Below, in pieces: positions 36,907 to 46,502 of a stretch of DNA of 64,000 nucleotides. The notes under the pieces are model-generated. The model saw only the letters and a list, made by a program, of their open reading frames with translations, ran no database searches and had not been told where the DNA came from. The DNA is from an uncultured Pseudomonadota bacterium (GTDB lineage Bacteria > Pseudomonadota > Gammaproteobacteria > Steroidobacterales > Steroidobacteraceae). Position 1 is the first letter of the stretch; each line of letters starts with the position of its first letter. The translations under genes were made by a program, and so were the position numbers. Location of the stretch: NCBI GenBank assembly GCA_903832085.1, contig CAIKZZ010000037.1, forward strand, positions 1 to 64,000, in the 5' to 3' direction.

Positions 36907-37597
36907 TCGCCGTTGCGATTAAATCACCAATGCGCGACAGGAAATCTGTACTCATCGCTGGATTGAAGTGATCTGCATTCACCGATGCGATAGCAAGTAG
37001 GGCGGGTTTTGTGCGCGTACCCATCGGGACTAGCGCTACAGAGCCCACGCTTGTCGCATCGTTAGGAAACAGAAACTCTCGCTGGGAGTCGCGGATGCGG
37101 CCACAGCGTGGCTTACCCGCTGTGAACAGCGTATCAAAAGACTGCAGAGCAGGGTCAGCTGCATCTAGAATTTTAAGATAACGCTCTTTAAGCGCCTTGA
37201 GTTCTTTAGACGGCGCCGTTAGTACGATGACGAACTCGTGTGCCGCAAAATCTTCACGCAATGCGGCCTCAATCACGCTCAGACGCGCTTGGGCAGATTG
37301 AGCTTTAATCAAACGCTTTGCAAGGCCATGTATTTTTGTAGCAAGCCCGTCATTTGTCCGACCATTATCGAGAAGTGTTGTGAGGCGTAGCTCAATATCT
37401 TTGCTGCGTTCTCTGAGAATGTCGACTTGGCGTTCAACAAGCGAAACCGTAGAGCTGTCGCCGCGAGCATGAGGCACCTTTAACTGGGCGAGTAGCGCCG
37501 GATGGCGCTCAAAAAAATCAGGATGCTGGCTCAAAAAGTGCGCGACAGTTTCTTCATCAGTGCTAGTAACATCACTTTTTGGGAGAGGCTTATTCAT
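36878..37597 (-). CDS. DUF484 family protein
   Basis: 239-aa cytoplasmic protein. N-terminal helical motif VAHFLSQHPDFFERHPALL, coiled region (VERQVDILRERSKDIELRL), then a GAF-like C-terminal domain (FDTLFTAGKPRCGRI, GSVALVPMGT, LLAIASVNADHFNPAM). Unknown function, always found between dapF and xerC. Start overlaps the dapF stop by 4 bases. Confidence 0.92.
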   Translation of the reverse strand: MNKPLPKSDVTSTDEETVAHFLSQHPDFFERHPALLAQLKVPHARGDSSTVSLVERQVDILRERSKDIELRLTTLLDNGRTNDGLATKIHGLAKRLIKAQSAQARLSVIEAALREDFAAHEFVIVLTAPSKELKALKERYLKILDAADPALQSFDTLFTAGKPRCGRIRDSQREFLFPNDATSVGSVALVPMGTRTKPALLAIASVNADHFNPAMSTDFLSRIGDLIATAIDATPGESG

Positions 37598-38424
37598 AAG
37601 TCGACGTGTCCTGTGTAAACGATCGCGGTGGGTCCCGTCAGCCAGATTGGTTGATTAGAGCCTAGCCACTCAACATTGAGCCGGCCACCCGGTAGATCGA
37701 CTATAACTTCTTTTTCGAGCCAGCCACGTCGCTGTCCGACGGCAACTGCGCCGCAGGCTCCAGTGCCGCAGGCGAGGGTTTCGCCAACACCGCGCTCGTA
37801 TACGCGCAGCTTAATATGTTTTGGTGAGACAATTTCCATAAATTCAACATTGGTGCGGCGTGGAAAAAGAGGATGGTTTTCTATCGCCGGGCCGATGGTG
37901 TCTACGGCCGCAGACGCAACCGAATCGACGCGGATGACGGCGTGGGGGTTGCCAATGGAGACCGCACCGAATTGGATTTCAGTGCCGATGCATGTCAGGG
38001 CGTAACTGTCAGCAGCATGCTCGGCTAAAAAAGGGACCTGGGCAGGCTCAAAGTTTGGTATGCCCATGGCGACACAGACCATTGAATCTGATTTGAGGCG
38101 TGCGCGGATAAGACCGGCAGGGCTGCCTAGGGTGATCTCTGTGTTAGCTAGGCCTAAGCGATGGCCCATGAGCGCGGCAACACAGCGAGCGCCATTGCCG
38201 CATTGCTCGACTTCGGCCCCATCAGCATTAAATATCTGATAAAACGCCACGGTGTCTGGGGTCCGTGGTTTGGACAACACGAGCGCTTGATCGAAGCCAA
38301 TACCGGTGTGTCGATGAGCTAACGCGCGCAGGGCCTCAGCATGGGGGATGCCCTCTGTGGGACTTGCGTCAAACACCACAAAGTCGTTGCCTAGACCATG
38401 CATTTTGACGAAATCAAGCCGCAT
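37594..38424 (-). CDS. dapF: Diaminopimelate epimerase
   Basis: 276-aa cofactor-free racemase converting LL- to meso-diaminopimelate for lysine and peptidoglycan. The two active Cys are Cys75 (EVEQCGNGARC) and Cys219 (GETLACGTGACGA). GNDFVVFD and NVEFMEIVSPKHI also match. First gene of dapF-DUF484-xerC. The LptM-like lipoprotein that often precedes dapF is absent here and is found before polA instead. Confidence 0.97.
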   Translation of the reverse strand: MRLDFVKMHGLGNDFVVFDASPTEGIPHAEALRALAHRHTGIGFDQALVLSKPRTPDTVAFYQIFNADGAEVEQCGNGARCVAALMGHRLGLANTEITLGSPAGLIRARLKSDSMVCVAMGIPNFEPAQVPFLAEHAADSYALTCIGTEIQFGAVSIGNPHAVIRVDSVASAAVDTIGPAIENHPLFPRRTNVEFMEIVSPKHIKLRVYERGVGETLACGTGACGAVAVGQRRGWLEKEVIVDLPGGRLNVEWLGSNQPIWLTGPTAIVYTGHVDL

Positions 38425-38476
38425 GCGTGCATCATAACGCGTGTGCTATCGATGTGCTGATAAGGATGGAGGGTCT

Positions 38477-40129
38477 ATGCGAGTTATAGCGTATCAATGG
38501 CTGCGGTTCGGTTTACTGACCATCCTCTGTTTTGGACTGCCGAGCATGGCTGTTGCCGCGCCGGCCGCGGCTCAAGCCGTGGCACATTTGAGTGTTTCTA
38601 CAGATTCGGCAGCAGCTCAGGCGGCATTTGATCGCGGGCTGACACTAATTTATGCCTACGACGCGGCTGAGGCTGCACAAGCGTTTTCTGAAGCGGCAAC
38701 ATTGGACCCGGGACTCGCCATGGCTTGGTGGGGCGTGGCGCTTGCGAATGGCGCAGATATCAATACGCCACCTGATACAGCGCGTAATCAAGTGGCGGCG
38801 CGCGCCTTGCAGATGGCTGCGGGGCTTATCGGCCAACGTTCGTCAGCCCAGGAGCGGGACTACATTGCCGCTCTGACGGCACGCTATAGCCTGAGCGACA
38901 AGCCGGATTTTTCGCGCTTGGCCGTTGCCTACCGAACGCGTATGCGCGCATTGGCGCACCGCTATGCTGACGATCCGAATGCGATTGCGCTATACGGTGC
39001 ATCAATCATGGATTTGCGACCCTGGCGGCTGTGGCAAGTGAATGGTATCCCAGTCACTGATACAGCAGAGTTAGTGTCGCTACTTGAGGCTGGACTTGCA
39101 CGCTTTCCTGAGCATTTAGGCCTTTTGCACTTCTATATACATGCGGTTGAGGCAGGTCCACACCCAGAACGCGCGCTGTTTGCAGCTCATCGCTTGCGGT
39201 CAAGCCACTTTGAGGGTGCCGCGTCACATCTGATCCATATGCCTGCGCATATTTATTTGCGGGTGGGGGATTGGCGTGCCGCTATTGAGAGTAATGAGCA
39301 TGCATCACATGAGGCGTTGCATTTTCGGCAAGTAACCGATGCGAGCGTAACTCGCGCCTGCTCACATTGCCGAGACTTTTTGAGTTACGCGTACACCATG
39401 CAGGGGCAGTACAGCGCAGCGGTTGCTGCGGCAGATGATTTTGCGGCCATTGAAGGGGACATTTCTAATCAGATCAGCGTGTTGCTACGATTCCGTCGTT
39501 TTGACGAGTTGTTGGCGATCCCAGAGCCGTCCTTGCGGCCATTAGGTGACGGACGCAATCCCCATGCAGTGCGAGCACATTGGCACTATGCGCGTGGTAT
39601 GTCTTTTTACGCACGGCACGATCTTAAATCAGCTACGACCGAGCTGGCGGCCCTGACAACAGAGGTGGGGATGCTTAACTCTCCAATTAGTTTTAGCCAG
39701 ACCCGTCCAGATATTCCGGCAGTGTATGAAAAAGTAAGTGCTGCTGTTGATGCGGCTCTAGCGCGTATTGATCTTGCCTTGTTGCAGGGGCGCGTAGCGC
39801 TTGCTCGTGGCGACATCACACTTGCCATTGCTAAATTCCGTGCTGCAGTGGCACTACAGGACGGCGCTCAGTACAGCGAGCCACCGGTGTTTTATTACCC
39901 AGTGCGAGAAACTTACGCTGCTGCATTGCTCAAGGTAGGTCGGCGCCGCGATGCGGAGCGTGTCTTGGCCGCGTTGTTGCAAAAAACACCACACGACCGA
40001 CCAGCTCTACAGGCCTTAGCCGCTCTGGCGTCGGCGCGCGGCGAGCTAGCGACAGTGGCCTCGCTGCGTACCGAGATGGAGGTCCTTGACCAAGGAGCGC
40101 AGGAGCCCCTGGAATTTGAATATTTTTAA
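38477..40129 (+). CDS. Secreted TPR-repeat protein
   Basis: 550 aa, with a cleavable signal (LRFGLLTILCFGLPSMAVAA), hence periplasmic or beyond. Several TPR-like helix pairs (ALIYAYDAAEAAQAFSEAA, LARFPEHLGLLHFYIHAVE, RVALARGDITLAIAKFRAA). One CSHC motif lies mid-protein (RACSHCRDFLSYAY). No catalytic domain recognised. ATG 38477 is preceded by GGAGGG; the frame opens upstream at 38441. Divergent from dapF. Confidence 0.8.
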   Translation: MRVIAYQWLRFGLLTILCFGLPSMAVAAPAAAQAVAHLSVSTDSAAAQAAFDRGLTLIYAYDAAEAAQAFSEAATLDPGLAMAWWGVALANGADINTPPDTARNQVAARALQMAAGLIGQRSSAQERDYIAALTARYSLSDKPDFSRLAVAYRTRMRALAHRYADDPNAIALYGASIMDLRPWRLWQVNGIPVTDTAELVSLLEAGLARFPEHLGLLHFYIHAVEAGPHPERALFAAHRLRSSHFEGAASHLIHMPAHIYLRVGDWRAAIESNEHASHEALHFRQVTDASVTRACSHCRDFLSYAYTMQGQYSAAVAAADDFAAIEGDISNQISVLLRFRRFDELLAIPEPSLRPLGDGRNPHAVRAHWHYARGMSFYARHDLKSATTELAALTTEVGMLNSPISFSQTRPDIPAVYEKVSAAVDAALARIDLALLQGRVALARGDITLAIAKFRAAVALQDGAQYSEPPVFYYPVRETYAAALLKVGRRRDAERVLAALLQKTPHDRPALQALAALASARGELATVASLRTEMEVLDQGAQEPLEFEYF

Positions 40130-40216
40130 ATCACGCAGTAGATAGACGGTATTTTGCATCTATGTTTTGCTGCGCGGTGGCGAGGCAGGTAGGATGGCGT
40201 TCCTACCGAAGGCCCG

Positions 40217-41563
40217 ATGACCCCTATGAACGCCGTACCCCGCATTGGTTTTGTCAGCTTAGGCTGCCCTAAGGCGCTCGTTGATTCCGAGCGAATCTTG
40301 ACGCAATTGCGTGCCGAAGGCTATGAAGTTTCACCCACTTACGAGCATGCGGATCTGGTGGTTGTTAACACTTGTGGGTTCATTGATGATGCGGTGCATG
40401 AGTCGCTTGACACAATCGGTGAGGCGCTCGCACACAATGGCAAGGTGGTCGTTACTGGGTGTTTAGGAGCTAAGCCGGAGATGATCCTTGCCCGGCACCC
40501 GAGCGTGCTTGGTATTACTGGCCCACACGCGTATGAAGAAGTGATGGGGCACGTGCATGCGCATCTGCCTCGTCCACACGATCCCTATTTAGACTTGGTC
40601 CCGCCGCAGGGAATCCGTCTTACCCCGCGTCATTATGCTTATGTGAAGATTTCGGAAGGCTGCAACCATCGCTGCAGTTTCTGCATTATCCCATCTATGC
40701 GCGGGAATCTCGTCAGTCGGCCAATTACCCACGTACTCAATGAGGGTATTCGATTGCTCAACGCCGGTGTGCGTGAACTACTCGTGATCTCTCAAGACAC
40801 CAGTGCTTATGGCGTGGATGTCAAATACCGTAACGAACAGTGGGGCGATCGTGAAATCGCCACACGGTTTATTGATCTGGCGCGTGAGTTAGGCACGCTT
40901 GCAAAAGAGCGAGATGCGTGGACGCGACTGCACTATGTCTATCCGTATCCGCACGTCGATGACGTATTGCCATTAATGAGTGAAGGGCTAGTTTTGCCTT
41001 ATCTGGACATTCCTTTTCAGCATGGTAGTCCACGTGTCTTAAAATTGATGAAGCGGCCTGCAGCGGCTGAAAACACTTTGAAGCGTATTGCAAGCTGGCG
41101 CAAAGACCTGCCAAACATTGCCGTACGCAGCACCTTCATTGTTGGCTTTCCTGGAGAAACAGAAGATGACTTTGCTGTTTTGCTTGATTGGCTGCGTGAA
41201 GCAAAGCTTGACCGTGTGGGGTGCTTTAAATATTCGCCAGTGGATGGGGCCACCGCTAACCTATTACCTGATCCAGTGCCTGAGCCTGTTAAAGACGAGC
41301 GATGGCAGCGATTTATGGAAGTTGCTGCGGAGATTAGCGCGGCACGTCTCAAGGGTCGTGTGGGCACAACGACACGTGTGCTGATTGATGAAATACAGTC
41401 TAAAGGTAAGACGAACGTTGCCATCGCACGCAGTTATGCTGAGGCCCCTGAAATTGATGGGCACATTGTTGTTAAAACACCAGGCAAAGCTCAGGTTGGC
41501 AGCTTTATGGACGTAAAAATTACGGCAGCCGGCACATACGATTTGACCGCAAAGCCAGTTTAA
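40217..41563 (+). CDS. rimO: Ribosomal protein S12 methylthiotransferase RimO
   Basis: 448-aa radical-SAM enzyme methylthiolating Asp88 of S12. N-terminal UPF0004 cluster Cys in [19 protein letters not shown] and TGCLGA; radical SAM CxxxCxxC in [16 protein letters not shown]-terminal TRAM domain ([15 protein letters not shown]). ATG 40217 with GAAGG 4 bases before; ATG 40226 is possible. Single gene, convergent with the epimerase. Confidence 0.96.
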   Translation: MTPMNAVPRIGFVSLGCPKALVDSERILTQLRAEGYEVSPTYEHADLVVVNTCGFIDDAVHESLDTIGEALAHNGKVVVTGCLGAKPEMILARHPSVLGITGPHAYEEVMGHVHAHLPRPHDPYLDLVPPQGIRLTPRHYAYVKISEGCNHRCSFCIIPSMRGNLVSRPITHVLNEGIRLLNAGVRELLVISQDTSAYGVDVKYRNEQWGDREIATRFIDLARELGTLAKERDAWTRLHYVYPYPHVDDVLPLMSEGLVLPYLDIPFQHGSPRVLKLMKRPAAAENTLKRIASWRKDLPNIAVRSTFIVGFPGETEDDFAVLLDWLREAKLDRVGCFKYSPVDGATANLLPDPVPEPVKDERWQRFMEVAAEISAARLKGRVGTTTRVLIDEIQSKGKTNVAIARSYAEAPEIDGHIVVKTPGKAQVGSFMDVKITAAGTYDLTAKPV

Positions 41564-41580
41564 AATCTCGATCGCGCTTT

Positions 41581-42495
41581 TTATATGCTTGCGCGTATAC
41601 CAAGCTGCAGATCTTTATACTGCGGGGAAAACCCCAGCTCTCGCTGAATTCGCACTGAACTGACTTGGCGTGCTTCAGCCATAAATGACCACGTTTCTGT
41701 ACTAACAGCGGCTTGTACCTCGGCTCGGCTACGCAGCGGAGGTTTTGGTAGACCGAGTATGTCGGCAACCATTTCAAAATACACCGTGCTACTAATGGAA
41801 TTACCGTCCGTGACGTTAAATATCTGCCCTGCCGCATGTGGGGAAGAGCCCAGTAGTAGCAGCGCACTGACTAAATCATCCACATGAATGCGATTTCCAA
41901 TGCTTGCTTCTTCGTGACAAATTAATGGCGTCCCACGAAGAATTCGCTCTATAGGCAAGCGCTTAGGTCCATAGATGCCAGGTACGCGTGCAATCACTAG
42001 CTCGGTGGTGCGCGAGGCACACCACGTCCTTAGTATCTGTTCCGCAGCAACGCGGCGCTTTGCGCGCGCAGATAACGGCTGCACAGGCGTCTTTTCATCA
42101 ACGGCCGCGCCATCAGTGTTGCCGTAGACGCCGGTGCTGCTGACATAGACTATACGCAGCGAATGTGCGTGCGTACCCTCCAGTAGTGCTAAGAAGCGTT
42201 CCAGTCGTGAATCCCCCTCGCCATCCCTCGCTGGGGGGACCAGATAATAAATCACCAAGGATGCGGTTCCTGCATCGACTAGGGCATCTAAAAAAACCTC
42301 GACCGAGGGAGTTGACACTACCGGAGTCGCATCCAAGTTCATGGTATGTGCATCGATGCCGCATGCTATGGCCTCTGCAGTGCCCTGCGCGGAGCCGTTA
42401 AATGCAAGGGTAGGTCCCGCAGCGCGCAGCCGTACGGCAAGTCGAGTGCCGGTATAGCCACACCCCGCAATCACAGAGGCTGATGGCGTGTGCAT
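41581..42495 (-). CDS. NAD-dependent epimerase/dehydratase family protein
   Basis: About 304 aa extended SDR protein with Rossmann motif VIAGCGYTGTRLA and an active-site-like segment (YVSSTGVYGNTDG). The catalytic YxxxK is not clear: the region after VYG reads DEKTPVQPLSARAKRRVAAEQIL, so it may belong to the atypical SDR group typified by YeeZ. RIHVDDLVSALLLL and IFNVTDGN match that group. Cofactor likely NAD(P); substrate unknown. Start at ATG 42495 leaves 39 bp to the divergent reductase. Confidence 0.8.
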   Translation of the reverse strand: MHTPSASVIAGCGYTGTRLAVRLRAAGPTLAFNGSAQGTAEAIACGIDAHTMNLDATPVVSTPSVEVFLDALVDAGTASLVIYYLVPPARDGEGDSRLERFLALLEGTHAHSLRIVYVSSTGVYGNTDGAAVDEKTPVQPLSARAKRRVAAEQILRTWCASRTTELVIARVPGIYGPKRLPIERILRGTPLICHEEASIGNRIHVDDLVSALLLLGSSPHAAGQIFNVTDGNSISSTVYFEMVADILGLPKPPLRSRAEVQAAVSTETWSFMAEARQVSSVRIQRELGFSPQYKDLQLGIRASI

Positions 42496-42534
42496 AGCGC
42501 ATTCTAAGCCAAATACAGGCACACTGTGCTCCCC

Positions 42535-43563
42535 ATGCGTGTTGTGCTACTTCCTCAAAGCCGTTCGATCGAGTTGCTGCCTGGCAGGACCATACTCGAT
42601 GCGGCACTTGCCGCCGGCGTCAATTTGCCACATAGCTGCAAAGGTGGCGGCTGCGGCTCATGCCGTGCCCGTTTGATTTCAGGGTCAGTGTCTTACCCTA
42701 GAGGAACCCCCCTGGGTTTGAGCCAAAGCGAAGTCGATCAAGGGCACGTTTTGTTATGCCAAGCGCATGCTACTAGCGATCTGACGGTTGAGGCGCGCGA
42801 GATCCGACACGTAACCGATGTGCAGATTAAGTCATTGCCATGTCGCATTGAACGGTTGGAGCGCTGGGCCCCGGATGTGATGGGGGTTTATTTAAGGCTC
42901 CCTGTGATTGAAGATTTTATGTTTCGGGCAGGTCAGTATTTGGATGTGATGCAGAAGGACTTGCGTCGTCGTAGTTTTTCAATCGCGTCTCCCCCGCATG
43001 ATGCGGGGCTGCTTGAGTTGCATATACGCAAGGTCACGGGCGGCGGGTTTACATCGGCCGTGTTTGAGCAGTACGCCCCCGGCACTTTGCTACGAATTGA
43101 GGGGCCATTAGGTCAGTTTACGTATCGTGAGCCCGAAGACGATGCAGCCCGCCCCGCAATACTGATTGCAGGGGGTACGGGGTTCGCTCCGATCAAGTCC
43201 CTCTTGCGGCACGCCTTAGAGACAGGAACCTCTAGGATACTGACGGTGTACTGGGGTGCGCGCGAACGTGTCGATCTATATCAGGATGAATGGTTGCGCG
43301 ATCAGCAACGACGCTTTAAGAACTTGCAGTATGTGCCGGTGCTGTCTGCGCCAGCTGCGCAAGAGTCATTACAGTTGCGGACTGGGAACGTACATACGGC
43401 AGTGTTAGAAGATTTTGCTGATCTGTCAGGGCATGATGTGTATGCAGCAGGTCCGCCAGCGCTGATCCAAGCGCTACAAAGTTCTTTGCCTGCGCGCGGC
43501 TTGGCATACGAGCGCTTTTATTTTGATTCGTTTGACTATGCCCCAGATTCTCAGCGACCTTAA
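42535..43563 (+). CDS. 2Fe-2S ferredoxin-flavin reductase (CDP-6-deoxy-glucoseen reductase type)
   Basis: 342 aa. N-terminal plant-type ferredoxin with CKGGGCGSCRA plus a distal Cys (HVLLCQA), FAD domain (RRSFSIASPP), and NAD domain (LIAGGTGFAPIKSLL, VYAAGPPALIQAL). Layout fits the ascD/Fre-type CDP-6-deoxy-L-threo-D-glycero-4-hexulose-3-dehydrase reductase-like group, often a general electron donor. GTG 42526 opens the frame; ATG 42535 matches homologue starts. Confidence 0.88.
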   Translation: MRVVLLPQSRSIELLPGRTILDAALAAGVNLPHSCKGGGCGSCRARLISGSVSYPRGTPLGLSQSEVDQGHVLLCQAHATSDLTVEAREIRHVTDVQIKSLPCRIERLERWAPDVMGVYLRLPVIEDFMFRAGQYLDVMQKDLRRRSFSIASPPHDAGLLELHIRKVTGGGFTSAVFEQYAPGTLLRIEGPLGQFTYREPEDDAARPAILIAGGTGFAPIKSLLRHALETGTSRILTVYWGARERVDLYQDEWLRDQQRRFKNLQYVPVLSAPAAQESLQLRTGNVHTAVLEDFADLSGHDVYAAGPPALIQALQSSLPARGLAYERFYFDSFDYAPDSQRP

Positions 43564-43583
43564 GATACTCCTAAGTCCACGAC

Positions 43584-44357
43584 TCACTGGGTGCCCTGTC
43601 GCCACTGCGTCAGGGCCTGCAGTAGACTGTCGTCATCAGGCGCCGCTGACGTGATTAAAGGTCCTGTGAGCCCAATCTGTCGTGCGGCTGAGGCGATGCG
43701 CGCACTGCCGGCGAGTAGCGTGGCATTCGTCAGTAGTGCGCGGCCTTTCGGTGTGAGTATCTCAAACAAGCATCTGAGCAGATCTGGGCTGGTTGCAGTG
43801 ATCACGTCGATCGCGCCTTTTTCCCAGAGCGCTTCAACCGCGTCAACAGCCCCCACAATCGGGCGGCTGCAATGACGGTCGTACACCTGTGCATAACTAA
43901 TGCTAGCGCCGCGAGCGCTTAGTTCGTCAGCAAGCGCTTCACGGCCACTATCGCCACGAACTATCAAAATCCGTTGTCCCTCAACATGGGCGAGTTCTGG
44001 CGCTGCCAATAGGCTTTCACTGTTAAAGCCACTCGCTGGGACCAATGACACTCGAAATCCAGCATGGTTAAGTGCGTGGGCAGTGGCAGGACCGACAGCC
44101 GCGAGCTTCAGGTCTCGCCGCCCATCTAGGAGCTGCACACCAAAGCGTACCGCGTTACTGCTGATGAAAATGATCCACTGAAAGCGATCGATAGGGCCTA
44201 AGGCCGCACGTTGTGCGGCACGATCCGCCCGCGGGCGTAGTTCCATCGCAGGGAGCAGATAGACATTTGCACTGAGGTCCGCAAGACGTCGGGCGAGCGA
44301 GGCCGCTTGCGGTTCAGGCCGCGTGACGAGTACGCCGAGACCCGCAAGGTTGCTCAC
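43584..44357 (-). CDS. hemD: Uroporphyrinogen-III synthase
   Basis: 257 aa. Cyclises hydroxymethylbilane to uroporphyrinogen III. Low-conservation family; recognisable by GVLVTRPEPQAASLA at the start, FISSNAVRFG, AVGPATAHALNHAGF, RILIVRGDSGREALADEL and VITATSPDLLRCLF. GTG start two bases after the hemC stop. Second gene of hemCD. Confidence 0.92.
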   Translation of the reverse strand: MSNLAGLGVLVTRPEPQAASLARRLADLSANVYLLPAMELRPRADRAAQRAALGPIDRFQWIIFISSNAVRFGVQLLDGRRDLKLAAVGPATAHALNHAGFRVSLVPASGFNSESLLAAPELAHVEGQRILIVRGDSGREALADELSARGASISYAQVYDRHCSRPIVGAVDAVEALWEKGAIDVITATSPDLLRCLFEILTPKGRALLTNATLLAGSARIASAARQIGLTGPLITSAAPDDDSLLQALTQWRQGTQ

Positions 44358-44359
44358 GG

Positions 44360-45286
44360 TTACTCAGCCATGCCCCGCAAACTAGCGAGCAGGTTGCCGG
44401 CTCCCGCGGTGAGCAGCTGATCTGCGAGCGTACGACCGAGCAAAGCGCTGTCGTGCGCAGATCCCGTCAGAGACTGTCGAAAAATCTGGCTGCCATCCGG
44501 AGCGCCCACGAATCCTTCGATCGTCAATGAGCCATCCGATAAAGTGGCATACCCCCCGATTGGTGATTGGCAACTACCGCCTAAGCGCGCAGCGAACGCG
44601 CGCTCTGCATCCAAGCACTGCCGGGTAGGTTCGTGGTTCAAAGGTGCAAGCAGTGCGAGTAAGTCAGGTTCGGTGCGGCACTCGATGCCCACGATGCCTT
44701 GGCCAACGGCAGGTAATGACAATTTGATGTCTAGATATTCTGTGATCCGTGACTCAAGGCCAAGGCGTATTAAGCCGGCGGCGGCAAGAATAATTGCATC
44801 GTAGTCGCCGGCATCGAGTTTCTTAAGGCGCGTATCCACATTGCCGCGCAATGGCTGCACCGACAGATCGGCACGATACGCGCGCAGTCCACATTGTCTG
44901 CGTTGACTCGAGGTTCCGATGCGAGCCCCTTGTGCTAAGTCTGCGATTCTTGCTGCGGTCTTTGAGAGGAATGCATCACGGGGGTCTGCCCGAGGCAGCA
45001 CGGCAGCGATGCCAAAACCCTCTGGAAGTTCGCCTGGGACGTCCTTCATAGAGTGGACGGCGAGGTCCGCGCGTTTTTCTTCGATAGCGACCTCGAGTTC
45101 TTTAATAAATAGTCCCTTGCCGCCAATGGCGGCTAAGGGGCGGTCCAGTATGCGATCCCCCTGCGTCACTACGGGCACCAGACTTACGGTTAGCTTTGGG
45201 TGCGCCGCACGCAATAAGGTGGCGACGTGTTCAGCCTGCCAGAGGGCTAGGAGGCTTTTGCGGGTAGCGATGCGCAGGTGTTGCAT
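44360..45286 (-). CDS. hemC: Hydroxymethylbilane synthase
   Basis: 308-aa porphobilinogen deaminase. LRIATRKSLLALWQAE at the start, KDVPGELPEGF, RRADLAVHSMKD-type EKRADLAVHSMKDV, RRQCGLRAYR, and dipyrromethane-cofactor Cys in LGGSCQSPIGGYA. Complete. The 167 bp upstream contain phased A-tracts (separate entry) likely to bend the promoter DNA. Confidence 0.97.
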   Translation of the reverse strand: MQHLRIATRKSLLALWQAEHVATLLRAAHPKLTVSLVPVVTQGDRILDRPLAAIGGKGLFIKELEVAIEEKRADLAVHSMKDVPGELPEGFGIAAVLPRADPRDAFLSKTAARIADLAQGARIGTSSQRRQCGLRAYRADLSVQPLRGNVDTRLKKLDAGDYDAIILAAAGLIRLGLESRITEYLDIKLSLPAVGQGIVGIECRTEPDLLALLAPLNHEPTRQCLDAERAFAARLGGSCQSPIGGYATLSDGSLTIEGFVGAPDGSQIFRQSLTGSAHDSALLGRTLADQLLTAGAGNLLASLRGMAE

Positions 45287-45389
45287 GAGTTCATTTTGCC
45301 ATGGGCCCTAGGTGAGGGGGCATCGGCAGTCAAAATGGACAAGGCAGGCGTGTCACTCATCGCAGTCGTCGCGTTTTTGAAGAAACATT

Positions 45390-45453
45390 AAAATACGCGA
45401 AAATCGTTAAAAAGCTTCTAAAATCTCACAAAGTCTAAAAACTTCTTTAAAAA
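45390..45453. promoter_or_regulatory. Phased A-tracts upstream of hemC
   Basis: Runs of three to five A on the plus strand begin at about 45390, 45400, 45409, 45420, 45430, 45437 and 45449, nearly one per helical turn. Such phasing predicts intrinsic curvature. The tract lies between the 3' end of the dehydrogenase gene and the hemC start, about 105-165 bp before the latter. Confidence 0.6.
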
Positions 45454-46326
45454 TCACGATTTCGGATCGAATAGAGCTGTCTTTAGGCGGAAAATGGTCG
45501 AAATATCATCGTCGCCAAAACCGCCTTCAATCAGCTGGGCGTAGTGAGCGAGGGTTGTTTCGATTACTGAGAGCGTAACGCCGTGGCGTGCTGCCATTTG
45601 GCGGCAGATCTTGAGGTCCTTGTCGTGTAACCGAACCCGAAAGCCTGCCGGGAAATGGTCTTTCGCCATGAATGGCGCCCGATTGACGAAGTACCAAGAT
45701 GAGCCCGCTCCTTTGCCGAGTGTCTCGATGACTTTATCCAGTGGCAGCTGCTCGGCTTGCGCAAAAGCCATTGCTTCGGCGACAGCCTGAATGATGCCGG
45801 CGCACATGATCTGATTGGTGGCTTTAGTTGACTGCCCAAAGCCGGTAGGTCCCATGTGAGTGACCGCGCGGCCTATGGCATCCAATATGGGTTTTGCGCG
45901 GGCAAAGGCCTCAGCTGAGCCGCCGCACATGATGGCAAGGGCTGCATCGCGTGCGCCCTCAACGCCGCCACTCACAGGGCAATCCAAAAACGCGGCCCCT
46001 AAGGGCCTTAGTTGCGCCTCGGCGCGCCTTGCGGTGTCTGCCGATACGGTGGAGCAATCGATCACTAAGAGCCCTGGGCGTGCAGCTGGCATGATGGCAT
46101 CAATGACGCTCAGGACGTCCGCATCTGCTGAGACACACAGAATAATGGCATCGACCTTGGCGGCAAGCTCTGCAGGGTTTGCGTAGGCGATGGTGTCAAT
46201 CTCAAGCGCGAGTGCTTGTGCCTTTTGGGCGGTACGATTTGTCACGCCAGCAAGGAACCCTGCGCGCTTGAGATTGCGTGCCATGTGGGCACCCATGGCA
46301 CCAAGGCCAATAAATCCTGTTTGCAC
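45454..46326 (-). CDS. Beta-hydroxyacid dehydrogenase (3-hydroxyisobutyrate/tartronate semialdehyde type)
   Basis: 290 aa. NAD(P) motif GFIGLGAMGAHMA at the N-terminus, substrate loop LDCPVSGGVEGA, catalytic Lys in GQSTKATNQI, and cofactor/hinge residues DKDLKICRQMA. Family includes tartronate semialdehyde reductase and 3-hydroxyisobutyrate dehydrogenase; the DCPVSGG form fits both. Single gene. Confidence 0.88.
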   Translation of the reverse strand: MQTGFIGLGAMGAHMARNLKRAGFLAGVTNRTAQKAQALALEIDTIAYANPAELAAKVDAIILCVSADADVLSVIDAIMPAARPGLLVIDCSTVSADTARRAEAQLRPLGAAFLDCPVSGGVEGARDAALAIMCGGSAEAFARAKPILDAIGRAVTHMGPTGFGQSTKATNQIMCAGIIQAVAEAMAFAQAEQLPLDKVIETLGKGAGSSWYFVNRAPFMAKDHFPAGFRVRLHDKDLKICRQMAARHGVTLSVIETTLAHYAQLIEGGFGDDDISTIFRLKTALFDPKS

Positions 46327-46502
46327 GACAGCTCCCCTAGCGACTTGTGAATGATTAGCGAGCTTATATCGCTATGATTTATGCCGCAGTATGGCAAGTC
46401 AGGCGCGGCGTTGCTACGGCAGATGCAACTGCCATGGGGCGTGGGCCGCGTGCGTGAGGGCTTGCCAGGAACGTTAAGTAGCGCCGCGTGTGCCTTCCAT
46501 AC

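Noticed and set aside
42398-42607. Minus-strand frame across the epimerase-reductase junction
   Set aside because: Shadow of the two divergent genes; no family signature.
46379-46502. Gene between hydroxyacid dehydrogenase and DUF4124
   Set aside because: The only long frame here overlaps DUF4124 in another frame and is very basic without a domain.
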